Assembly: GCA_902494625.1 (NCBI GenBank)
Contig: CABUUB010000046.1
Location: 1-14,721 of the forward strand
Reading direction: 5' to 3'
DNA from: an uncultured Collinsella sp.
GTDB taxonomy: Bacteria > Actinomycetota > Coriobacteriia > Coriobacteriales > Coriobacteriaceae
Length of the DNA stretch: 14,721 nt
In this document: positions 1 through 5,676 of the stretch, in pieces
How positions within the stretch are numbered: position 1 is the first letter of the stretch
How the letters are laid out: each line of letters opens with the position of its first letter
Notes under the pieces: generated by a model
Seen by the model: only the letters and a program-made list of their open reading frames with translations
The model's database searches: none
Told to the model about the DNA's origin: nothing
Translations under genes and position numbers: made by a program

Positions 1-2
1 CC

Positions 3-185
3 TGCGGAGAGGCGGCTGTTCTTCTGGACGGCCGTCTCTCTCTTTGCGTCCATGATGAGAAGAATATTTTGCCAAGTTTGGCGGTCTCGAGCGTGTGGTT
101 TCAACTGGTGGTCGAGTTTGTAGACAAACGGAGGATATCGACAAAAAAGAGTCAATTGCGGTGGAAGCCTTCGGGCGACACCTGA
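3..185 (+). CDS. possible 3' end of an unidentified gene (weak)
   Basis: A frame open from the left edge encodes 60 residues and stops with TGA at 183-185. I recognise no family. The residues include a hydrophobic, acidic stretch (AVLLDGRLSLCVHDEKN) and a basic tail (KRRISTKKSQLRWK). The main argument for a real gene end is that the stop falls at the first bases of a terminator-like hairpin (185-214). Against it, base composition is mixed and a minus-strand frame opening at ATG 53-51 is equally possible, though it has no clear ribosome binding site. Treat as tentative. Confidence 0.25.
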   Translation, partial: CGEAAVLLDGRLSLCVHDEKNILPSLAVSSVWFQLVVEFVDKRRISTKKSQLRWKPSGDT

Positions 186-214
186 AGAGGGTTGATGTGT
201 CGGCCCTCTTTTTT
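185..214 (+). terminator. terminator-like hairpin with T run; overlaps alternative hairpins
   Basis: AAGAGGG (185-191) pairs perfectly with CCCTCTT (204-210), followed directly by four more T residues, giving a run TTTTTT at 209-214. This is a plausible intrinsic terminator for transcription entering from the left. The same CCC (204-206) can instead pair within a longer upstream hairpin, GGGCGACAC (173-181) with GTGTCG-g-CCC (197-206). AAAAAAGAG (143-151) is also exactly complementary to CTCTTTTTT (206-214). The structure could therefore be a switchable attenuator or a bidirectional terminator. Confidence 0.5.
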
Positions 215-337
215 GGATGTAAGATTCGGCCTGTCAAAACTTACGTCTCAGTTGGGAATAGACCAAATTGCGGGTGTTTTTTGCTCGCATGGACTTTGGT
301 CACATTACTTTTCTCGTAATGGAGTATTTGATTAGAC

Positions 338-382
338 TCTCCTATCTCTTGCCGTAATATAATTACGGCAAGAGATAGGAGA
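338..382. promoter_or_regulatory. perfect 21-bp-arm palindrome covering -10-like box and RBS of the ATPase gene
   Basis: Positions 338-358 and 362-382 are exact reverse complements, 21 bp each, with a 3-nt centre (ATA, 359-361). Pairing resumes after one mismatch at 334-336/384-386. The centre contains TATAAT (358-363), a consensus -10 box; a weak -35-like TAGACT lies at 333-338. The right arm contains AGGAG (377-381), six bases before the ATG at 388. If transcription starts near 370, the palindrome is a double-stranded operator over the promoter. If the transcript comes from further upstream, it folds into a very stable hairpin that buries the ribosome binding site. Either way it probably controls the ATPase/TOPRIM pair. 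The heptamer GACTCTC also flanks the core as a direct repeat (335-341, 381-387). Confidence 0.65.
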
Positions 383-387
383 CTCTC

Positions 388-1488
388 ATGCTTAAGTGTT
401 TTACTGTTGATGGCTATAGGAATTTTTCGACTCCGGTTTCATTTAATTTTGCAGCTTCTCGTGATTACCAGTTTGCAGAAAATAACGTTAAAAACGGAAC
501 CGTGAAAACCGCGCTTTTGATCGGCAGAAATGCGTCTGGTAAATCAAATTTTGGTTCAGCTTTATTCGACATTACGCTCGGCTTTCCAAAGGCATTCGAT
601 TATTTTGACCAGGACGATCGCCTGTTTTTGAATGCTGATTGTGGGCGAGGCATGGCACAGTTCACTTATGTCTTTGAATTTGACGGTCGCGAAATCAATT
701 ACAGCTATGAAAAGACTTCTCCCACTACTTGGCTTCACGAGAGCTTATCGATTGATAAGAGCCTCATTTTCGATTTCAATAATTCACGCGGCGTTTTCAT
801 AGAGAACCACCTTGAACGAATCGGTGCAGCTGGGATCAATTTTGAATTCTTTGATACCTCTTTGAGCCTTCTTTCATACATTACGAGCAGTCTTCCAACT
901 AATGTTTTAGGCGTCTTGGCGGAGTTGCGACAATTTGTTTCGCGCATGAGGCTGATTCGCATGGACTTTTTTCGATTAAAAGGGTTTGAAACAAGAAAGG
1001 TAATCGACAAAATCATACGCGAGAACAAAGTTGCGGAATTTGAGTCATTTATTCGTAATTTTGGAGTCGATGAGTCCCTGATCGTTATTAAAGAGTCCGA
1101 TGGCTCGCCTGTTCTGTATTTCAATCATCCCATGCGATACATCCCGTTTGTCGAGGCATGCTCCAGCGGTACAAGAACTCTGGTTAAGTTGTTCTCTGAG
1201 CTTGAGCTTAACGAGTCTGCCAGCTTTTTGTTCATAGATGAGTTTGACGCTTTTTGTCACTTTGAGATGGCAGAGAGCCTTTTGAAGCTCTTTGCTTCCA
1301 AGACGTCATGTCAGATACTGTGTTCCACTCACAACACTTCGCTTGTTAAGAATGGCGTTATGCGGCCTGACTGCGTATATCAAATCTCTGCAAAAAATGG
1401 CATCCGTACTTTGGCCGATTCCACCGATCGCGAGTTGAGGCTCGGCAACAACATTGAAAAACTCCTCCGTGCCGGAGAGTTTGACTAG
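388..1488 (+). CDS. AAA15/OLD-like ABC-type ATPase, probable defence-system ATPase
   Basis: This 366-residue protein has the ordered motifs of an SMC/ABC-type ATPase of the AAA15/AAA21 (OLD, AbiLi, AriA-like) group. An N-terminal strand resembles the family opening (FTVDGYRNF). Walker A is GRNASGKS (46-53), an ABC signature-like SSGT lies at 259-262, Walker B is FLFIDEFDAF with D284/E285, and the H-loop sequence STH has H315. No nuclease domain is fused; that role would fall to the TOPRIM-like protein starting 2 nt after its stop. Family knowledge: such ATPase/TOPRIM pairs sense phage factors and trigger abortive infection or nucleic-acid cleavage. Codon use is visibly AT-richer than the downstream operon, which suggests horizontal acquisition. 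ATG 388 is supported by AGGAG six bases upstream, inside a large palindrome. ATPase family is sure; the defence role is inferred. Confidence 0.85.
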   Translation: MLKCFTVDGYRNFSTPVSFNFAASRDYQFAENNVKNGTVKTALLIGRNASGKSNFGSALFDITLGFPKAFDYFDQDDRLFLNADCGRGMAQFTYVFEFDGREINYSYEKTSPTTWLHESLSIDKSLIFDFNNSRGVFIENHLERIGAAGINFEFFDTSLSLLSYITSSLPTNVLGVLAELRQFVSRMRLIRMDFFRLKGFETRKVIDKIIRENKVAEFESFIRNFGVDESLIVIKESDGSPVLYFNHPMRYIPFVEACSSGTRTLVKLFSELELNESASFLFIDEFDAFCHFEMAESLLKLFASKTSCQILCSTHNTSLVKNGVMRPDCVYQISAKNGIRTLADSTDRELRLGNNIEKLLRAGEFD

Positions 1489-1490
1489 TC

Positions 1491-2309
1491 ATGTACAGCT
1501 CATCCGAAAAGAATGTACTGCTTATTGTTGAAGGTGCCAAGCGCGAGCCTCAGTTGATGGAGCGATTGTTTGAATCATTTGACCTTTCAGACAATCATCA
1601 AATTGTTCCAGTCAAGATCAACGTTCACGATTTTCTAAATAAGCTCTTTCAAGAATACGGTTGCGATTTTGAGGCCGTTGATCTTAAGCCCTTTGTTGCC
1701 GAGCTTCTTTCAGACAAAGATGCTGCGGCTCGGCTTCTCGAATCCAGTTTTACTGACACCTTGCTCATATTTGACTTAGATCCTCAGGATAATCGGCTCG
1801 ATTTTAAGCGGCTTGAGCTAATGCAAGACTATTACTGCGATAGCACTGATATGGGTCAGCTATATCTAAGCTATCCATCGGTTGAAGCATATCGTGATTT
1901 TGATCCCTTGAAGTATTTCTCTCTGGATGATGCCCTTATTCCTTTAGATGTTATTTTTGGTCAGCGATCTTATAAGGACTGGGTTGCCAGGAGGGGAGAT
2001 TCGCTTGCGGATATTGGGCGTATAGATGGCTATACATTTGCTTGCATTATTGCCGTTCATGCCCTGAGGTCGCTTTGGTTAACTAATGAACAGGCGACGC
2101 AAAATGCAAACGAGTGCATGGCTGACTTAGCTGCGACTGTGGCGGACATCAATCATTCTAAACTTTTGCTCAATGAGATTGGTCGTCTGAACAATGATTC
2201 ATTTTGTGCATGCTGCACCTGCCTTTTCTTTATTGCGAATTGGCCTAAGCGGCTTAACGACGTTTTGAACAAGGCGATTAAGAGGGGTTTGGGTATTCGT
2301 TTGTTCTAA
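1491..2309 (+). CDS. RloB/AbiLii-like TOPRIM-type protein, partner of the ATPase
   Basis: This 272-residue protein begins with a TOPRIM-like first strand, VLLIVEGAKREP, with the conserved glutamate at E14. It then has LLIFDLDPQD with D95 and D97, matching the DxD metal site of TOPRIM and RloB/OLD nucleases. The segment SYPSVEAY (127-134) resembles the conserved serine-proline-glutamate block of RloB-like proteins. The start is 2 nt after the ATPase stop, with GGAGAG upstream, so the two are co-transcribed. The usual role of such partners is effector nuclease (for AriB, tRNA cleavage), but the substrate cannot be read here. An unusual CACCTC cluster (four cysteines, 239-244) lies near the C-terminus; it could bind metal or be incidental. 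It could also belong to the DUF4435 branch. The fold assignment rests on motifs, not a profile search. Confidence 0.65.
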   Translation: MYSSSEKNVLLIVEGAKREPQLMERLFESFDLSDNHQIVPVKINVHDFLNKLFQEYGCDFEAVDLKPFVAELLSDKDAAARLLESSFTDTLLIFDLDPQDNRLDFKRLELMQDYYCDSTDMGQLYLSYPSVEAYRDFDPLKYFSLDDALIPLDVIFGQRSYKDWVARRGDSLADIGRIDGYTFACIIAVHALRSLWLTNEQATQNANECMADLAATVADINHSKLLLNEIGRLNNDSFCACCTCLFFIANWPKRLNDVLNKAIKRGLGIRLF

Positions 2310-2366
2310 AGAGTCCCCTTCGCCATTTATTTCTGGAAGTGCGGGAAAAATAGAAACTCGCAGAGC

Positions 2367-2401
2367 GCGACCCGTTTTTTGGCAACAAAACCGCAGGTCG
2401 C
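2367..2401. repeat. inverted repeat with T6/A4 loop, intergenic
   Basis: GCGACC at 2367-2372 is matched by GGTCGC at 2396-2401, with CG-TTTTTT and AAAA-CCG partly complementary inside, so the whole forms an imperfect hairpin with a central GGCAAC. It lies after the defence pair and before the Pel promoter. It could be a weak terminator or part of a dispersed intergenic repeat. Copy number elsewhere in the genome cannot be judged from this window. Confidence 0.35.
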
Positions 2402-2541
2402 CGGAGCTCAAAACTGGGGCCTGGTCGGCAGTTCTCGGATTTTCGCCTTACTTCCGGATTGGGCGCTCATTTAGCACTCTCGATGTCCCCACATCCTCTA
2501 AAAAAGTTCTTAAAACAGCCTTAAAGGCGTTTCAACTCGCG

Positions 2542-2572
2542 TTGACAGCGTACAATACGCATGTTTGACTAT
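2542..2572 (+). promoter_or_regulatory. candidate promoter of the Pel operon
   Basis: A consensus -35 box TTGACA lies at 2542-2547. The -10 is less clear: TTGACT at 2565-2570 gives 17-bp spacing but matches only three of six consensus bases, and GACTAT at 2567-2572 gives 19. TACAAT (2551-2556) is a good -10 sequence but has no matching -35 upstream. The start codon at 2606 has AGGGG at 2595-2599. A short palindrome (2518-2528) just upstream could bind a regulator. Confidence 0.45.
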
Positions 2573-2605
2573 GGCAGAAGTGGAATTTAAGGGAAGGGGT
2601 GCGCC

Positions 2606-4774
2606 ATGGAGGTGCTGGTTGTTGGCAATACCGCGTATGTTGACGACGACTTTTGTGCCAAGGCGTTTCCCGGTGACCACGTTCAGGTTGTAGCTGCAGA
2701 CGATGCGCAGCGCGAGTCATCGTCCCACAGCTCGTGGAAAGAGTTGCTGCGCCACCTGGACCAGGCTTATGAGTTTGACCGCGTGGTCTACCTCTCTACT
2801 TATCTCACTCCGCATACCGAGACTTTTGGCGACATCGAGCTGCTGCGCTCAGTGTTTCGTGCCTGTATGGGCCGCCGTGCGCAGCTGCTGTTTGTGGCGG
2901 GGCCTGCGGGCGCGAAGGGTGCTGGTGGCGCAGTGAGCAATGCCGATTCGCTTGATGCTACAGATGCTGCCGCCCAAACGGGTAAGGGCATTATCGCCCG
3001 CGCGGCCAACGACCTCTGTCGCTACTACGCCTCGCAAGATGGCATTCAGGCCAAGATCCTGTGCACTCCCTATCTTTATACCGCCTCCATGGCGCTCAAC
3101 GACCCCTTCTTGGTACCGCTGTTCGAAGCCTGTTCGACCGGATCGGTCGCGCTCCAAGGTGTCGCGGACGCGCCGTTTCCCCTGCTGTGCGCGGTGGAGC
3201 TAGCGGTGCTGGTGCATCGCGTCTTTGATAGTTGGGATGCGACCTTTGAGACGCTCGACGTTGCAGATGCTTTCCATCGCACAGCGGGCGACCTAGGCGG
3301 CGCGCTCCAGGGCCTGTTCCCCGGGCTGTCCGTTGCGTATGACGAGTCGATCGGCTATGCGTTACCCGCAAGCGATGTCGTTCGCAAACGATATGGCTGG
3401 TTTCAGCGTTACGACCTGCTGCGCGATCTTTCGACCATCCACGCCCGCTGGGCTAACACCCGCGCTAAGAAGGTCAACCCCTTGCGCGCCGCCATCGATC
3501 GCATTCAGCTGCGCGCGCTGCCCATTAAATGCCTGGAGACGGGCGTTGCCTGGGTGCTGTTCGAGGTGCTGGAGCATCTGTTCTCCCAATCGGCCCAGCT
3601 CAACGTGCTCGACTATCGTCTGCTCTATGTGGTCCTGATTGGCACGCTCTACGGGCTCGACTTTGGCCTGGTCGCCGCGCTGCTGGCGTCGATTGGTCTG
3701 GCCGTGAGCTATTTTGCCCTGTACGGCTATACCTTCCAGGGCCTGTTCTATGAGCCGTCTAACTGGTTGCCGTTTATCGCGTACTTTGTGGTGGGCGCCG
3801 TGTGCGGCTATGTGCAGCTGCGCAACAGCGAGGCCGTTAAGGCGGAGCGTGACGAGAACGAGCTTGTGCGAAACCGCAACACGTTCCTAACGCGGCTCTA
3901 TCACGACGCGATTGAGGACAAGCGTGCCTATAAGCGACAGATTGTGGGGCGCCACGACAGCTTTGGCAAGATCTTTGCCGTGACGCAAGAGCTCGACGTG
4001 CTCAACCCGCGTGATATATACCGCAAGTGCTGCGAGCTGTTGGGCGAGATTCTCGAGAACGATTCGGTGACGATCTACCATGTTTCGGGCGGGGCATTTG
4101 CGCGCCTGGTAGCGGCGAGCCCGGCGATTTCCAACAATGTGCCGCGCTCGCTCTCGCTCGACGACCTTGCGCCCGTGCTCCAAGGTTCGATCTCTGGTTT
4201 GTGGGTGAACCGCGCACTGACGCCGGGGCTTCCGATGTTTGGCTATGCGATCGAGCGCGATGGAGCCCCCGCCGTGTTGATCTTTGTGAGTCACGTGGCC
4301 GAAAGCCAAATGACCCTGTACTACCAAAACCTGTTCCGCATCCTGTGCGGCCTGGTGGAAAGCGCGCTGGGACGCGCCTTCGATTACGAGGCCGTGGCGC
4401 AGGATAAGCGCTGCGTTGCCGGCACGTGCGTGCTCAACCACGATGCCTTTGGCCAGGAGCTTGCCGCCGAGCAAGCGCTTGCGGACAACAAGATGGGGAG
4501 CTTCTTGCTCCTGCGCGTAGTGCCGGGCATGGAGCCCATTGGTGAGCTGGTTGGCGCGATTGGGTCGGCGATTCGCGAGAGTGACGCTGCGGGCCTGGTC
4601 GATGGAGACACGCTTTACTTGCTCATGCGTCAGGCGACCGAGGCCGACCTTCCCGTTATTTGTGCGCGCTTGGGCGCCAAGCACATTACGGTGGAACCCG
4701 TCGGCAGCGAGGATGTAGTGGCCCTGCTGCAGCGCATCGCGCCCGCTGGCAACGGTGAGGGGGAGGCCGCTTGA
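2606..4774 (+). CDS. pelD: PelD-type c-di-GMP receptor fused to N-terminal SDR/epimerase-like domain
   Basis: This 722-residue membrane protein probably activates Pel synthesis on binding c-di-GMP. Residues 1 to about 290 resemble an extended SDR/NAD-epimerase. The opening VLVVGNTAYVDDDF sits where the GxxGxxG nucleotide motif should be, and no YxxxK catalytic pair is visible, so this part looks non-catalytic. About residues 309-405 form a cluster of membrane segments, followed by a charged helical linker. A GAF-like domain covers roughly 455-595. The C-terminal domain is a degenerate GGDEF: the I-site RESD (657-660) is kept, five residues before DGDTL (666-670), which replaces GGDEF. It therefore should bind but not make c-di-GMP, as known for Pseudomonas PelD. 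The identification is supported by the adjacent pelE, pelA, pelF and pelG genes. The SDR assignment is weaker than the PelD one. Confidence 0.85.
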   Translation: MEVLVVGNTAYVDDDFCAKAFPGDHVQVVAADDAQRESSSHSSWKELLRHLDQAYEFDRVVYLSTYLTPHTETFGDIELLRSVFRACMGRRAQLLFVAGPAGAKGAGGAVSNADSLDATDAAAQTGKGIIARAANDLCRYYASQDGIQAKILCTPYLYTASMALNDPFLVPLFEACSTGSVALQGVADAPFPLLCAVELAVLVHRVFDSWDATFETLDVADAFHRTAGDLGGALQGLFPGLSVAYDESIGYALPASDVVRKRYGWFQRYDLLRDLSTIHARWANTRAKKVNPLRAAIDRIQLRALPIKCLETGVAWVLFEVLEHLFSQSAQLNVLDYRLLYVVLIGTLYGLDFGLVAALLASIGLAVSYFALYGYTFQGLFYEPSNWLPFIAYFVVGAVCGYVQLRNSEAVKAERDENELVRNRNTFLTRLYHDAIEDKRAYKRQIVGRHDSFGKIFAVTQELDVLNPRDIYRKCCELLGEILENDSVTIYHVSGGAFARLVAASPAISNNVPRSLSLDDLAPVLQGSISGLWVNRALTPGLPMFGYAIERDGAPAVLIFVSHVAESQMTLYYQNLFRILCGLVESALGRAFDYEAVAQDKRCVAGTCVLNHDAFGQELAAEQALADNKMGSFLLLRVVPGMEPIGELVGAIGSAIRESDAAGLVDGDTLYLLMRQATEADLPVICARLGAKHITVEPVGSEDVVALLQRIAPAGNGEGEAA

Positions 4775-5676
4775 TCGCGCTTGTCGTTGCTGCCGTACTG
4801 CTATTAATTCATGCGCTGGTGTGTCTGGTGCTGTGGACGCTTATGAAACTGGGCCTGCTACCGGTTCGCGGGCACATGCTTGCCGTGATGGCGCTCGTAC
4901 CGCTGTGGGGCCCGTTGCTCGTGGTACTGCTCTCGATGCGTAGCGCGGTGTTCGGTAACGACCTTAAGGACGCCACGCTGGAGACGCTACGCATTAACGA
5001 CGACATGCATCGTAGTATGCTCGTGCAGGGTCGCGAGGGCGATGATGGCGTGGTGCCGCTCGAGGAGGCACTGATCGTCAACGACCCGGGCGACCGCCGC
5101 CGTCTGATGCTCTCCATGCTTACCGAGGATCCGGATGCGTACCTGGCACAGTTGCAGGCAGCAAAACTCAACGACGATGTTGAGGTCGCGCACTATGCCG
5201 CGACGGCAGTGGCGCAGATTTCCAAGGAGTCCGACCTTAAGCTGCAGCAGTTGGAGCGCGCGTTTAAGACCGATCCCAGCTCGCATAACCTGGATGCGTA
5301 TTGCGACTTTTTGGGCGCCTATCTGGACTCGGGTTTGGCAGAGGGCCGCGTGGCACAGATTCAGCGTCAGCAGTATGCGCGCTTGCTCGCGCGTCGTTGC
5401 GAGCGTGAGGAAGGGTCGGCGCTGCGCATTCGCTATGCCACGGCGCTGGCCGATGCCGGCGAGATTGATAAGGCGGAGGACGTCGCTAGCCAGTTGGTGA
5501 TCGATGCATCAGACGAGCAGGACGTGTGGATGCTCTGCCTGCGCTTGGCCGTGATTCGTCGCGATGGGCAGGCGGTGCGGCGTGTAATCGACGCGATCGA
5601 CAAGCAGCATGTGTATTTGAATGCCGAAAATCGCGAGAGGCTGGCATTTTGGCGTGAAGGCGAGGAGGCCCGATGA
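4771..5676 (+). CDS. pelE: PelE-like membrane protein with helical-repeat tail
   Basis: This 301-residue protein starts at TTG 4771 inside the pelD stop (TTGA, 4-nt overlap), with GGGAGG at 4761-4766 supporting the non-ATG start. Two hydrophobic segments occupy about 2-25 and 32-56. The rest is soluble and helical, with a TPR-like flavour (for example ADAGEIDKAEDVASQLVIDA). This matches PelE, which has two membrane helices and a cytoplasmic TPR domain and works with PelD, PelF and PelG in the inner-membrane synthase complex. PelE is poorly conserved in sequence, so the name rests on topology, size and position between pelD and pelA rather than on diagnostic residues. Confidence 0.75.
   Translation: MIALVVAAVLLLIHALVCLVLWTLMKLGLLPVRGHMLAVMALVPLWGPLLVVLLSMRSAVFGNDLKDATLETLRINDDMHRSMLVQGREGDDGVVPLEEALIVNDPGDRRRLMLSMLTEDPDAYLAQLQAAKLNDDVEVAHYAATAVAQISKESDLKLQQLERAFKTDPSSHNLDAYCDFLGAYLDSGLAEGRVAQIQRQQYARLLARRCEREEGSALRIRYATALADAGEIDKAEDVASQLVIDASDEQDVWMLCLRLAVIRRDGQAVRRVIDAIDKQHVYLNAENRERLAFWREGEEAR

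Larger units (their letters stand above)
1..387. other. 387-bp region without a confident gene
   Basis: This stretch holds a weak open frame (3-185), a 12-bp inverted repeat GCCAAGTTTGGC at 71-82, the terminator-like hairpin at 185-214 and a second inverted repeat GACCAAA (261-267) / TTTGGTC (295-301) enclosing GCGGG/CTCGC. A large palindrome follows at 338-382. From about 210 on the DNA is AT-rich like the ATPase gene that follows, so the composition change near here may mark the left edge of an acquired segment. A 74-codon frame at 95-319 runs across the terminator hairpin and is not believed. Confidence 0.5.
2310..2605. other. intergenic region between defence pair and Pel operon
   Basis: No credible gene is seen in these 296 bases. 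There is an inverted repeat GCGACC (2367-2372) / GGTCGC (2396-2401) around a T6 run and an A4 run, a small GATGT-CCCC-ACATC hairpin (2482-2495), and a short palindrome GCCTT-A-AAGGC (2518-2528) just ahead of the probable promoter. I see no strong terminator directly after the TOPRIM gene. The best candidate is CGGG (2342-2345) pairing with CCCG (2371-2374) before TTTTTT, with an inner CGC/GCG stem; this is weak. Confidence 0.45.

Noticed and set aside
95..319. 74-codon plus-strand frame
   Set aside because: It runs across the terminator-like hairpin, has no ribosome binding site and its product resembles no protein family.
334..386. Palindrome as an intrinsic terminator
   Set aside because: It has no T run after the right arm and runs directly into the RBS and start codon of the next gene, so a regulatory role is more likely.
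3887..4684. 265-codon minus-strand frame inside pelD
   Set aside because: Antisense to the GAF/GGDEF part of PelD, with no family resemblance or start signal.
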